Shown one piece after another: positions 9,512 to 19,091 of a stretch of 64,000 nt of DNA; positions within the stretch are counted from its first letter, which is position 1, and every line of letters begins with the position of its first letter. Below the pieces are notes generated by a model that was not told the origin of the DNA, did not search any database, and was given only the letters and a program-made list of their open reading frames with translations. Made by a program: the position numbers and the translations under genes. This DNA is from Flagellimonas olearia. GTDB taxonomy: Bacteria; Bacteroidota; Bacteroidia; Flavobacteriales; Flavobacteriaceae. The stretch spans positions 1-64,000 of the forward strand of contig NZ_WELG01000002.1 in assembly GCF_009184425.1 (NCBI RefSeq), read 5' to 3'.

Positions 9512-10561
9512 ATGCGGCTATTGATGATCCTACTGGTTTTGCTTGCCTCTCCCACACTTTGGGGACAGTACCAGTTTTCCGGTGAGCTTTCCCAGAACCA
9601 CTCCGGACAGACGGTCTATTTATCGTTGGTAGAGAATTACAGGAAGTCATCCCGCATTTATTTGGATCAGATCATCAAAAAAACCCAGGTGGACTCACTG
9701 GGGCATTTTCAATTTGCAGGGGATAATTTGCCTATAAAAAATAGGGTCTACCGGATTCACATGGATGGCTGTACCGATGAGGGAGGCGCCTTGCACTATT
9801 TGGGCGAATGCAATAACAGTCAAAGTGTGGTCTTTATAGCCAATAATCAGGACACCCTATATTTCCCCTCTTCGTTTGATGATCAACCGCTTTGCACCAT
9901 TACTTCCACCAATCCAAAATCCAACCTGTTATTGGAAGTGGAAGCCTTAAAAGATGAAATGGCGTATGATTTTATGGCCTATCCCAGTGCGACCAACCAA
10001 AACCTCAATACCAAAAAATGGTTCAAGACTTTGCATACCTTCGGACAAAGCTCGGAGGAACCCCTGGTGGAGCTCTTTATTTATGATTTTCTTTCGGACA
10101 AAAGAAATGAAACCTACCCCCACTATCTTAAGGACATTGCCACAAACCCTTACTACAATGCACTTTCGCAACGGCTAGAGGCCACCTATCCCAATGCAGG
10201 GTTCACTGAGGAATTTGTTACCGAAATTGAAATGGACAGCCAATTGGTCAGTGCAGACGCATCCAGATTTTGGCCATGGAAATGGGTTGTATGGTCCCTT
10301 TTGATCCTATCGTTATTGGCCAATGTGTACTTCTTGGCCACACGAAAAATGCAGATGCAAAAAAAGGTGCATTCCCATTACCAACAGCTCACTCCCCAAG
10401 AGCGAAAAATTGCACAGGGCATTCTTCAGGATAAGAGCAACAAAGAGATTGCCACGGAACTGTTCATAAGCCTGAGCACGGTGAAAACCCACATCAACAA
10501 TCTCTACAAAAAATTGGGGGTCTCCACCCGCGAAGAGATTTCGCATCTCCTCAAGAAATAA
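9512..10561 (+). CDS. Membrane-anchored regulator with LuxR-type HTH
   Basis: A 349-residue single-pass membrane protein that ends in a DNA-binding domain. A signal peptide covers residues 1-19. The exported region (20-250) starts with a DUF4369-like beta segment (YQFSGELSQNHSGQTVYLSL) and contains Cys87, Cys100 and Cys128. A strong transmembrane helix lies at about 254-276 (WPWKWVVWSLLILSLLANVYF), then a short basic linker and a LuxR/GerE helix-turn-helix at about 290-349 (LTPQERKIAQGILQDKSNKE, then STVKTHINNLYKKLGV). The layout implies that an external signal is passed directly to a cytoplasmic DNA-binding domain with no kinase or receiver domain. Target genes unknown. Confidence 0.85.
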   Translation: MRLLMILLVLLASPTLWGQYQFSGELSQNHSGQTVYLSLVENYRKSSRIYLDQIIKKTQVDSLGHFQFAGDNLPIKNRVYRIHMDGCTDEGGALHYLGECNNSQSVVFIANNQDTLYFPSSFDDQPLCTITSTNPKSNLLLEVEALKDEMAYDFMAYPSATNQNLNTKKWFKTLHTFGQSSEEPLVELFIYDFLSDKRNETYPHYLKDIATNPYYNALSQRLEATYPNAGFTEEFVTEIEMDSQLVSADASRFWPWKWVVWSLLILSLLANVYFLATRKMQMQKKVHSHYQQLTPQERKIAQGILQDKSNKEIATELFISLSTVKTHINNLYKKLGVSTREEISHLLKK

Positions 10562-10661
10562 CATTTCAACCGGGGGTCTAGTCCCTATTTCCATCCCATA
10601 AAATCAGCCATGGGCGTTGTTTTTATAGAATTTTCGACTCCAATCCATAATCGAAAGAACT

Positions 10662-11207
10662 ATGAAAAACATCATTCTTACAACATGTATGCTACTCTGT
10701 ACCGCAATGGTATTTGCACAAGAATTCAATCAGGAAATTGTCCAAGAGGACGGAAAACGGTTTCTGGTCGGTAAAATCAATTTGGATGGCCTACGCAGCC
10801 AACCCTACCAACAATGGTACCTTCAAGGGCATCAGAGCTATAGTGTGGACAGTACCATGGTGAACCTTTTCAAGGAGAAACTCTCCGATTACACCATCAC
10901 ATTATTCTTGGGCACCTGGTGTGGCGACAGCAAAAGGGAAACACCCCGGTTCGTTAAAATTTTGGAGGCTGCGGAGTTTCCCATGGACCAATTGCAGATC
11001 ATTGCCTTGGACCGAAGGAAGGGGCATTACAAGAAAAGCCCGACCGGTGAGGAAAAAGGGCTCAATATCATCAAAGTCCCCACCATGGTCTTCTATAAAA
11101 ATGGCAAGGAGGTAAACCGTATCGTGGAACGGCCCATTGAAAATTTGGAGGAAGACATCGCCCAAATCGTCCACGAAAGACCCTACATCCCCAATTATGC
11201 ACATTAA
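10662..11207 (+). CDS. Secreted thioredoxin-like protein
   Basis: A 181-residue exported protein with signal peptide MKNIILTTCMLLCTAMVFAQ and a thioredoxin fold. The beta-strand and active-site region reads TLFLGTWCGDSKRETPRF, and the cis-Pro loop reads KVPTMVFYKNGKEV. The redox site is WCGDS, with only one cysteine where thioredoxins have CxxC. It therefore probably acts as a monothiol or non-redox thioredoxin-like protein; WCGDS-type proteins are common in Bacteroidetes. A strong hairpin follows at 11227-11265, next to lysS. Confidence 0.82.
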   Translation: MKNIILTTCMLLCTAMVFAQEFNQEIVQEDGKRFLVGKINLDGLRSQPYQQWYLQGHQSYSVDSTMVNLFKEKLSDYTITLFLGTWCGDSKRETPRFVKILEAAEFPMDQLQIIALDRRKGHYKKSPTGEEKGLNIIKVPTMVFYKNGKEVNRIVERPIENLEEDIAQIVHERPYIPNYAH

Positions 11208-11226
11208 GACAGGGACAAGGCAAGAT

Positions 11227-11265
11227 ATTAAAGCGCAAAAGTGTAATTTTGCGCTTTAATTTTTT
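11227..11265 (+). terminator. Perfect 14-bp hairpin with T-run just before lysS
   Basis: ATTAAAGCGCAAAA (11227-11240) is perfectly complementary to TTTTGCGCTTTAAT (11247-11260) across a 6-nt loop and is followed by TTTTT. It fits a terminator for the thioredoxin-like gene. It ends only 12 nt before the lysS ATG, and its loop and right arm contain TAATTTTG (11244-11251), a possible -7 box for lysS. Confidence 0.7.
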
Positions 11266-11272
11266 ATAGACT

Positions 11273-12964
11273 ATGCAACTATCGGAACAAGAAATCGTTC
11301 GAAGGGAAAAATTGACCAAACTCAAGGAAATGGGAATCAACCCCTATCCTGCAGCATTGTATCCTGTTGATGCCACTTCCAAGAGCATCAAGAACGATTT
11401 TGAAGAAGGGAAGAAGGTAGTGATTTCCGGTAGATTGATGTCGCGCAGAATCCAAGGGAAAGCCTCGTTTGCCGAACTTCAGGATAGCGATGGCCGTATC
11501 CAGGTCTACTTCAATCGGGATGAAATATGCCCCGATGACGACAAGACCCTTTACAACGAAGTCTATAAAAAACTCTTGGACATTGGTGATATCATAGGGG
11601 TTGAAGGTGAACTGTTCAAGACCCAAGTAGGTGAAAAAACCGTGATGGTAAAAAACTTCAGCTTGCTAAGCAAGGCCTTGCGACCCTTGCCTTTACCAAA
11701 GGTAAATGACGAAGGAAAGGTATACGATGCCTTCAATGACCCGGAACTGAGGTACCGCCAACGTTATGTGGATTTGGTGGTGAACCCACAGGTGAAGGAT
11801 ACGTTCATCAAAAGGACCAAGATTACCAATAGTATCCGTGAATTTTATAACGAAAAGGGGTATTTGGAAGTGGAAACCCCCATTTTGCAACCTATTCCAG
11901 GTGGAGCGGCCGCACGTCCTTTTTTGACCCATCACAATGCCTTGAACATCCCATTGTACCTACGGATTGCCAATGAACTGTATCTAAAACGATTGATCGT
12001 GGGTGGTTTTGATGGTGTATATGAGTTTGCGAAGGATTTCCGTAATGAGGGGATGGACCGTACCCACAATCCAGAGTTTACCGTAATGGAGCTTTATGTG
12101 GCCTACAAGGATTACAACTGGATGATGGACACCACCGAAGAACTATTGGAAAAAGTGGCCATGGATGCCACAGGAAGCACCAAGGTAAAAGTAGGTGAAA
12201 ACGATATTGAATTTAAGGCTCCCTATCCCAGGGTTCCCATTTTGGAAGCCATTAAAATCCATACAGGAGTTGATGTCTCAGGAATGGAGGAAGGTGAACT
12301 TCGCGAAACAGCCAAAAAACTGGGCATTGAAGTGGACGAGACCATGGGTGTGGGCAAACTCATTGATGAAATCTTCGGGGAAAAATGTGAGCACCATTAC
12401 ATACAGCCTACATTCATTATTGATTACCCCAAGGAGATGAGTCCTTTGACCAAGGAACATCGAAGCAATCCAGCGCTAACCGAGCGCTTTGAGCTCATGG
12501 TGAACGGGAAGGAACTTGCCAATGCCTACTCGGAGCTCAATGACCCCATTGATCAACGGGAGCGTTTTGAAGATCAGCTCAAACTTTCCGAAAAAGGGGA
12601 CGATGAGGCCATGTTCATAGATCAGGATTTTCTCCGTGCCTTGGAATATGGTATGCCGCCAACTTCCGGAATCGGGATCGGGATAGACCGCTTGGTCATG
12701 TTGATGACCAACAACTCTTCCATCCAAGAAGTGCTGTTCTTCCCACAAATGCGACCCGAAAAGAAGAAAGTGGAGCTTACCGAGGAGGAAAAAATCATCA
12801 TGGATATCCTGAAACCTGTAGGGGAAATGCCCTTGGCCGAACTTAAGGAAAAAGCAGGTCTTAGTGGAAAAAAATGGGACAAAAGCACCAAAGGCCTATC
12901 CAAACATGGACTCTTAAAAATTGAAAAAGTAGACGATACTCTTTTGGCCAAATTTACCGGATAA
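11273..12964 (+). CDS. lysS: Lysyl-tRNA synthetase, class II
   Basis: Charges tRNA-Lys. A 563-residue class II enzyme. The N-terminal OB-fold anticodon-binding domain is at about 50-150 ([20 protein letters not shown], then FAELQD). Motif 1 is at [11 protein letters not shown], motif 2 at [18 protein letters not shown], and motif 3 at [16 protein letters not shown]. Most bacterial enzymes end near residue 500 soon after motif 3. This one carries about 65 extra residues ([20 protein letters not shown] onward) that look like a small winged-helix module, an extension I associate with Bacteroidetes LysRS. The ATG follows immediately after a hairpin, so the 5' untranslated region is short or overlaps it. 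Confidence 0.96.
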   Translation: MQLSEQEIVRREKLTKLKEMGINPYPAALYPVDATSKSIKNDFEEGKKVVISGRLMSRRIQGKASFAELQDSDGRIQVYFNRDEICPDDDKTLYNEVYKKLLDIGDIIGVEGELFKTQVGEKTVMVKNFSLLSKALRPLPLPKVNDEGKVYDAFNDPELRYRQRYVDLVVNPQVKDTFIKRTKITNSIREFYNEKGYLEVETPILQPIPGGAAARPFLTHHNALNIPLYLRIANELYLKRLIVGGFDGVYEFAKDFRNEGMDRTHNPEFTVMELYVAYKDYNWMMDTTEELLEKVAMDATGSTKVKVGENDIEFKAPYPRVPILEAIKIHTGVDVSGMEEGELRETAKKLGIEVDETMGVGKLIDEIFGEKCEHHYIQPTFIIDYPKEMSPLTKEHRSNPALTERFELMVNGKELANAYSELNDPIDQRERFEDQLKLSEKGDDEAMFIDQDFLRALEYGMPPTSGIGIGIDRLVMLMTNNSSIQEVLFFPQMRPEKKKVELTEEEKIIMDILKPVGEMPLAELKEKAGLSGKKWDKSTKGLSKHGLLKIEKVDDTLLAKFTG

Positions 12965-13054
12965 GCGCTATTCCATCACGCTGGATTGAACTAAAAAATC
13001 GATTCCGGGTGGCCAAAAATTGATACTACTTCCCAGCTACATATTTTATGAATA

Positions 13055-13080
13055 AAAGGTCCTTCGGGGCCTTTCTTTTT
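13055..13080 (+). terminator. Terminator after lysS
   Basis: AAAGGTCC (13055-13062), a TTCG tetraloop (13063-13066) and GGGCCTTT (13067-13074) form an 8-bp stem with one G-U pair, followed by CTTTTT. Confidence 0.8.
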
Positions 13081-13205
13081 TCATTAAAGCCCTGTGCTTC
13101 AACACCTATATCAAAAAAAACCTTTACCTTAAGGAATAATTCCTTCGGAATATGAAAGGAATTTCGGCAGCCCCCATCATAATATCTAACTTAAAAACTA
13201 ACAAC

Positions 13206-16058
13206 ATGAAAAAATTGAAACTACCATTTTTTCTGGCCTTCTTGGCTACCTTAACAAGCATGGCACAAGAAGTCACAGGAACGGTCTATGATGACCAAAA
13301 TGTGCCCTTACCGGGAGCCTCGGTCCAAGTAAAAGGAACTACCACAGGAGCCATTACCGACTTTGACGGAAACTACACTATTGAAGCGAATACTGGGGAT
13401 ATCTTGGTTTTTTCTTACGTTGGCTTCAATACCCAAGAAGCAACCGTTACAGGCAGCACATTGAACGTTACACTACAAGCAGGGCTCGAACTGGAAAATG
13501 TAGTGGTGGTGGGATCACGGAATGCCAATAGAACCGCCACGGACACACCGGTACCTGTGGATGTTTTGGATGTCACCGAATTGGTGCAATCCGCCCCACA
13601 AGTATCCGTTACGGAAATCCTGAACTATGCGGCACCTTCATTTTCATCCAATCCGCAAAGTATCTCAGATGGTACCGACCACATCGCTCCTGCCTCGTTA
13701 CGTGGACTTGGACCTGATCAAGTATTGGTGCTCATCAATGGAAAAAGAAGGCACAAAACCGGCCTTGTCAATGTAAATGGGACCTTTGGTCGCGGTAGCG
13801 TGGGAACCGATATGACAACCATCCCATCCAACTCCATATCCCGTATAGAGATATTACGGGACGGTGCAGCCGCACAATACGGTTCCGATGCCATAGCAGG
13901 GGTCATCAACATTGTACTCAAAAAAAGCGTGAACGAACTGCAGGTAGACCTGACCACTGGGGCCAACTTTACCAGTGAACACGGTCCGGACAAAAATGTG
14001 GATGGTGAAAAGGTCAACCTTGGACTCAACTACGGTCTCCCCATTGGCAAGGATGGTGGGTACATCAATTTCACAGGAAACTTTAATTACAGAGGTTCCA
14101 CCAACCGTATGCAGGAATGGGAGGGCACCATTTTTAATGCCTACAACAGTATTGAAAGGGTTGCTTCCAATGATAATTATGACATTTCCTTGCTTTTGGA
14201 TGACGATTTGGATGATATTTTCCAGTATGCCGGAAGTGCAGGAATCACCCTTAACGGCGATGAGACCAAGGAAGAACTTCAGGATATCCTCAGCGCGGAT
14301 GCCACGGATTCCGAACTTTCTGCGAGAGGTCTCCAACGAAGCGATTTCAATATGCAGGTAGGGCAGTCCGAAATACGCGGGGCACAATTCTTCGCCAACC
14401 TGTCCATCCCCTTGGGTGAAAACCTGGAACTGTACAGTTTTGGTGGGCTTAGCTTTAAAACTGGTACTGCCGCAGGGTTTTACCGGTTACCCAACCAATC
14501 CAGAACCTATACCCCTGCCTATCTCAACGGATTTCTACCAGAGATCAACTCAAATATCTCCGATCAATCAGTGGCATTTGGAATCAAAGGTATGTTGGGC
14601 GATTGGAATGTTGATTTTAGCAACTCCTACGGCAGGAACGAATTTCTGTATCGCATTACCAACTCCAACAACGCCTCTTTGGCCAACTCCACACCTTTTG
14701 AAGCAGATTCGGGAGGTTTCAACTACAGTGAAAACACCACCAATTTTGATATGAGCCAGTTTTTCGATGATATTTTAGCCGGTCTCAACATTGCCTTTGG
14801 TGCAGAATATCGAGTAGAGAACTATTCCATTGTGGCAGGGGAAGAAGTGTCCTATGCACAATACAATACCTTAGGCAACGTGCATGATCCTACGGACCCC
14901 GATTCTATGGTTCCCACAGACTTTTTCGGCTCTTCCCGTCCTGGTGGCATCCAAGTGTTCCCCGGTTTTAAACCCGATAATGAAGTGGATGCTTTCAGAA
15001 ATGCCATTGCTGGTTATTTTGATGTAGAGGCGGATTTCACGGAAAGTATTTTGGTGAGCGGAGCCGTCCGTTATGAGAATTTCTCCGATTTTGGAGGAAC
15101 TTTAAATTTTAAGTTGGCTTCCCGGATAAAAGCGTCAGAAAATTTCAATATTAGAGGTGGACTGCAAACTGGGTTTAGGGCACCTTCCCTGCACCAGATT
15201 CACTATAGCTCCACATCCACATTGTTTGTTGACGGTATTCCCAATGAGGTGGGGATTTTCTCCAACACATCAAGGGTAGCCCGCCTTTTGGGCATAGAAA
15301 CGCTTAAGGAAGAGACTTCTTTTGGGGGAACCGTTGGTTTCACGGCCAGAGTGCCCAGTGCAAACCTTAAAATCACCCTGGATGGGTACTTGGTCAACAT
15401 AGATGATCGCGTTATATTGACTGGACAATTTGATGACAATGGAAATGCGGAATTGGCCAACCTGTTTCAACAGGCCAACGCCACCCAAGCAGCATTCTTT
15501 GCCAATTCGGTGGACACCCAAACCAAGGGGATAGACCTTGTAATTGATCATAAGGCAACCCTTTCAGACGATATTTCATTGACCAATACCTTGGCCTTTA
15601 CCTTTTCAGAAACTACGGTAGAAAAAGTAAAGGTTCCCGAGGCTGTTGCCAATGCAGGATTGAGCGATACGTATTTTGACCCCACCAGTCGAATTTATCT
15701 GGAATCTGCCGTTCCTACCACCAAAGGGAATCTTTCCCATAACCTAAAGGTAGGAGACCACTGGAACTTCTTTTTGCGAAATGGATATTTTGGCGAAGTA
15801 GAGGAAGCTACCAATAACGATGACCCAACCATAGATACCACCTTTGGCGGAAAGGTCATTACCGACCTTACTGTAGGTTATGATTTTTCAAGCAATCTAA
15901 GGCTCACCGTTGGGGCTAACAACCTACTTGATGTTTATCCCGATGAAAATGACCCAGCCTTTAGATCTGATGGAAGGTTCATTTACTCAAGACGATCCGT
16001 GCAGTTCGGCACAAATGGGCGACACGTTTTTGGAAGGCTCACATTCAAAATAAGATAA
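13206..16058 (+). CDS. TonB-dependent outer-membrane receptor
   Basis: A 950-residue outer-membrane transporter. In order: signal peptide (1-20, ends SMAQ); a carboxypeptidase-D-like beta-sandwich at about 21-95 (VTGTVYDDQNVPLPGASVQV, DFDGNYTIEA); a TonB-box-like stretch (LENVVVVGSRN); a plug domain with SLRGLGPDQVLVLINGKRR and RIEILRDGAAAQYGSDAIAG; then a long barrel with an FRAPSLHQIHYSS motif and a final aromatic strand RLTFKIR. The start at 13206 fits the signal peptide. The neighbour is a DASS-type anion transporter across a terminator, so a shared carboxylate substrate is possible but unproven. Confidence 0.9.
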   Translation: MKKLKLPFFLAFLATLTSMAQEVTGTVYDDQNVPLPGASVQVKGTTTGAITDFDGNYTIEANTGDILVFSYVGFNTQEATVTGSTLNVTLQAGLELENVVVVGSRNANRTATDTPVPVDVLDVTELVQSAPQVSVTEILNYAAPSFSSNPQSISDGTDHIAPASLRGLGPDQVLVLINGKRRHKTGLVNVNGTFGRGSVGTDMTTIPSNSISRIEILRDGAAAQYGSDAIAGVINIVLKKSVNELQVDLTTGANFTSEHGPDKNVDGEKVNLGLNYGLPIGKDGGYINFTGNFNYRGSTNRMQEWEGTIFNAYNSIERVASNDNYDISLLLDDDLDDIFQYAGSAGITLNGDETKEELQDILSADATDSELSARGLQRSDFNMQVGQSEIRGAQFFANLSIPLGENLELYSFGGLSFKTGTAAGFYRLPNQSRTYTPAYLNGFLPEINSNISDQSVAFGIKGMLGDWNVDFSNSYGRNEFLYRITNSNNASLANSTPFEADSGGFNYSENTTNFDMSQFFDDILAGLNIAFGAEYRVENYSIVAGEEVSYAQYNTLGNVHDPTDPDSMVPTDFFGSSRPGGIQVFPGFKPDNEVDAFRNAIAGYFDVEADFTESILVSGAVRYENFSDFGGTLNFKLASRIKASENFNIRGGLQTGFRAPSLHQIHYSSTSTLFVDGIPNEVGIFSNTSRVARLLGIETLKEETSFGGTVGFTARVPSANLKITLDGYLVNIDDRVILTGQFDDNGNAELANLFQQANATQAAFFANSVDTQTKGIDLVIDHKATLSDDISLTNTLAFTFSETTVEKVKVPEAVANAGLSDTYFDPTSRIYLESAVPTTKGNLSHNLKVGDHWNFFLRNGYFGEVEEATNNDDPTIDTTFGGKVITDLTVGYDFSSNLRLTVGANNLLDVYPDENDPAFRSDGRFIYSRRSVQFGTNGRHVFGRLTFKIR

Positions 16059-16080
16059 TTGTTATATCGCAACGCATATA

Positions 16081-16109
16081 AAGCCCCACGTTTGTTGGGG
16101 CTTTTTTTT
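16081..16109 (+). terminator. Terminator after the TonB receptor
   Basis: AAGCCCCA (16081-16088) pairs with TGGGGCTT (16096-16103) across a 7-nt loop and runs into a stretch of T residues. Confidence 0.85.
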
Positions 16110-16163
16110 GAAATGAAAACTGGATTTTCAAGTTTTCTTAAAAAAGCATAGTTTAGGACCTCA

Positions 16164-17594
16164 ATGGAACTAAGCAAAAAACTAGGGCTCTTTCTTGGGC
16201 CTATCGCCTTTCTGATTCTGGTTAATTTGCCCATGGAACTAGTTTCCGAAAAAGGGGATGCCGTAATTTCCGTTGCGGTATGGATGCTGATTTGGTGGAT
16301 CACCGAAGCAGTTTCCATTTCAGTTACTGCGCTTTTGCCTCTATTGTTATTGCCCATACTTAAAATATTGCCCATTGCCGAGGTGGGTGCCAATTATGGC
16401 AGTCCCATTGTGTTCCTCTTCTTTGGGGGATTTGTGATGGCCTTGGCCTTGGAAAAGGTAAATCTGCACCGGCGTATAGCGCTCAACATCATAAAATTGA
16501 CAGGGACCACACCCAACAAGGTAATTTTGGGCTTTATGATTGCCACGGGCTCACTGAGCATGTGGATCAGTAATACGGCAAGTACGGTGGTCATGCTGCC
16601 CATTGCCCTATCCGTTATCAATCTATTGATCAATGATGAGGATGGTTTTACCAAAAACGACCAGAATTTTGCCCTGAGCGTTATGCTAGGGATTGCCTTT
16701 TCGGCCAATGCGGGTGGTATAGCCACCGTAATCGGCACCCCACCCAACTCGGTACTCATTGGGCTCTTGGAAAATGAATACAATACCGAAATATCCTTTT
16801 TAAAATGGATGACCATAGGGCTCCCTTTTTCCATTGTTATGATCGGTATTTGTTATCTGGTCTTGGTAAAATGGATGTATCCCAACAGGGATTTGAAGTT
16901 CAATGCCTCCAAAGAGGTCATACAATCGGAATTGGAGAAATTGGGTCCTACTTCCGGAAAGGAAAAACTGGTGTTGGCCATATTTGGGGTTACCGTGTTC
17001 CTATGGATCTTCCGAACCTTGATCAACAGTATTTTCCCCAGTTTGGGCCTTACCGATACCATGATCAGCATTTTTGCCGCCCTTGCCTTGTTTTCCGTTC
17101 CGTACAGCCTAAAAAATGGAGATTTTATTATTGAATGGCGGGACACCAGCAAACTGGCCTGGGGCATATTGATTTTATTTGGAGGCGGACTAGCCCTTGC
17201 CCAAGGTATGTCCAGCAGCGGTATTGTGGATATGGTGGCCAACGCCATTGCGCAAAGCGAGATAAGCATTCTTCTCACCGCATCCCTATTGATTTTCCTG
17301 ATGCTGTTTATGACGGAACTGATGAGCAATGTGGCCCTTGTGGCAGTTTTGGCCCCAGTGGTGGCCGGTATTGCCATAGGATTGGATGTTCCCCTACTCT
17401 ACCTATTGATTCCGGTTACCATTGCCAGTAGCTGTGCCTTTATGCTACCCATGGCCACACCGCCCAATGCCATTGTATTTGCCAGCGGACACGTAAAAAT
17501 TGCCCAAATGGCCCGAGTGGGTGTTATTTTGAACCTGATAGCGGTGGTCTTGTTGATTTTGGTGTTCCAGTTTGTGATTCCCGTATTGTTCTAA
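16164..17594 (+). CDS. DASS-family (SLC13-type) sodium:anion symporter
   Basis: A 476-residue inner-membrane transporter with about a dozen hydrophobic segments. It carries the inverted-repeat signatures of the divalent anion:sodium symporters: the first SNT motif in MWISNTASTVVMLPIALSVI (about 130-149), the second in MTELMSNVALVAVLAPVVAG (about 384-403), and the IATVIGTPPNSVLIGL loop. Family members take up C4/C5 dicarboxylates, citrate, sulfate or similar anions; the substrate cannot be read from sequence. It stands alone in its transcript, 55 bp beyond the TonB receptor's terminator. Confidence 0.9.
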   Translation: MELSKKLGLFLGPIAFLILVNLPMELVSEKGDAVISVAVWMLIWWITEAVSISVTALLPLLLLPILKILPIAEVGANYGSPIVFLFFGGFVMALALEKVNLHRRIALNIIKLTGTTPNKVILGFMIATGSLSMWISNTASTVVMLPIALSVINLLINDEDGFTKNDQNFALSVMLGIAFSANAGGIATVIGTPPNSVLIGLLENEYNTEISFLKWMTIGLPFSIVMIGICYLVLVKWMYPNRDLKFNASKEVIQSELEKLGPTSGKEKLVLAIFGVTVFLWIFRTLINSIFPSLGLTDTMISIFAALALFSVPYSLKNGDFIIEWRDTSKLAWGILILFGGGLALAQGMSSSGIVDMVANAIAQSEISILLTASLLIFLMLFMTELMSNVALVAVLAPVVAGIAIGLDVPLLYLLIPVTIASSCAFMLPMATPPNAIVFASGHVKIAQMARVGVILNLIAVVLLILVFQFVIPVLF

Positions 17595-18028
17595 ACAACA
17601 ATGCCCCTCCGATGGGAAGGGCATTGACAAACTAACTAACTCAAAAAAATAGTAGAAACTAACTCAACTCTATTCTAATCCATACTTTTTAAATCCCCCT
17701 CGGTTCAACTTATCCATTTTTTCACCTTTTCAGCGTACTTCGGAAAGATTTAAAAGCGACGTCACCTGTTCACCATCGTGGCGTCTATTATTAATAACAC
17801 TACAAAGATATAACCCTAAATAGTGAAGATTATTATAATTAGTTTTTTGTTAACGTAGTAGGAAAAACAACACGAAAACAACATCGTCAAACTTGTGCCT
17901 CATCCGTTGAAAGACCTGCGTCCTTTTTTTTCAAAATTTAATGGATTGACAAAATAACCTACGTTTCTTTGCTTTCTGCGCTTTGCTGATTTTTGTGTTA
18001 TATTTTTGTTAATCAGTACTTTGAAGGT
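17595..18028. other. Intergenic region with a hairpin and a possible small minus-strand transcript
   Basis: About 430 bp without a normal gene. A hairpin AATGCCC...GGGCATT lies at about 17600-17625. On the minus strand TATCTTTG (complement of 17803-17810) could be a -7 box, although no clear -33 is visible. Between them is a 15-codon reading frame (17670-17717, minus strand) starting MDKLNRGGFKKYGLE, with GGTG 6 nt before its ATG, and a repeated AGTTAGTTAG-like stretch. This could be a small RNA or leader peptide. Nothing else was recognised; the remainder is AT-rich. Confidence 0.3.
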
Positions 18029-18055
18029 GAAAGACCCTCAAAAAGAGGGTCTTTC
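18029..18055. terminator. Strong hairpin downstream of the acidic repeat protein
   Basis: GAAAGACCCTC (18029-18039), a 5-nt A loop and GAGGGTCTTTC (18045-18055) form a perfect 11-bp stem. It lies 38 bp past the stop codon of the minus-strand gene and is the likely 3' end of that transcript, although a clear T-run is missing. Confidence 0.6.
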
Positions 18056-18092
18056 TAATTCAAAAAAATTGTAAAATGAAAACCAACTCATT

Positions 18093-18824
18093 TTACCTCG
18101 TCTGATCCGCGTAGGGATCAAAGTTTTCAGGTAGATACTTGGACGTATCAAAACCCAATTCCACTTCGTCATCTTCCATATAGTTCACCGATGCGATTTC
18201 AATAACATTGGTATAAGGATCAAAATCCTCAGGAAGCATGTACTCGGTATCCAGACCAAGTTCCAGTTCCACATCATCCTCGATGTAGGCAATGGTGTTC
18301 AAATCCACATAGATTTCATAAGGAGAAAATCCTTCGGGAAGATAATCCCAGGTATTGAAACCCAATTCCATATCTTCTTCCTCAAGAAAGTTGATTCCAT
18401 GGACATCCACTACTTCGGTGTAGGGATCAAACCCATTGGGAAGATAACTCTGGGTATCAAACCCTAAATCCAGTTCAACTTCGCTTTCTAGGTATATAAT
18501 GGAATTCAAATCAAAATAGGTTTCATAGGGATTAAAACCCTTGGGAAGATACTCTGAGGTGTTGAACCCAAGGTCCATATCCATCTCTTCCTCCATAAAC
18601 TCTATTTCGTCCAAATTCAGTTCATAGAACCATGCATTTGTCCCATCGGAAAAATCAAAGGTCGTTTCGTTCCAATCAGCACTTAGATTCAATGCTGTAA
18701 AACTGTTTTCAAAAGTGCTTTTGGTCTCCGGTTTCGATTGTTGGACCATACCGGGTTGCTGGTCAGCGGCTATGGCGGAACTACTTAAAAGTACACAACC
18801 ATACATTAATAATAACTTGTTCAT
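18093..18824 (-). CDS. Exported acidic protein of five tandem ~34-residue repeats
   Basis: A 243-residue protein with signal peptide (MNKLLLMYGCVLLSSSAIAA), a short linker with a helical segment (STFENSFTALNLSADWNE), and five tandem repeats from about residue 70 to the end. Each repeat reads roughly E-E/D-x-ELGFDTxxYLPxGFDPYxxxxD followed by hydrophobic xxIxYL. Repeats 1 and 3 share LGFNT and PYE.Y.DLN.I.Y, while repeats 2 and 4 share PYT.V, so the array grew by duplicating a two-repeat unit of about 70 residues. The protein is very acidic (runs such as FMEEEMDMDLG). The GFDPY phrase resembles a calcium or surface-protein repeat, but no family is recognised. The start at 18824 is set by the signal peptide. 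Confidence 0.8.
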   Translation of the reverse strand: MNKLLLMYGCVLLSSSAIAADQQPGMVQQSKPETKSTFENSFTALNLSADWNETTFDFSDGTNAWFYELNLDEIEFMEEEMDMDLGFNTSEYLPKGFNPYETYFDLNSIIYLESEVELDLGFDTQSYLPNGFDPYTEVVDVHGINFLEEEDMELGFNTWDYLPEGFSPYEIYVDLNTIAYIEDDVELELGLDTEYMLPEDFDPYTNVIEIASVNYMEDDEVELGFDTSKYLPENFDPYADQTR

Positions 18825-19091
18825 TTTTTGATTGAATTTTTTGATTGATGATATGCTTATAAGACTGTTCATATTCTAGATTGTTACAGTCTTTTGAAAT
18901 TTTTCACAAAAACCGAATGGCCGTTCAGCCCAGTCATAGGTAGGATTTTAACGCGAAGTATCAGTAAAACGCAGGACTCCCATGAATTACATCATTTCAC
19001 AAAAAAAACAATCATTAATATTTATTTAACAGTTCATTTTGTCCATTTTTTAGTTCTTTGACCCCATCGCATTTTTCAAACCGACGAGAAA

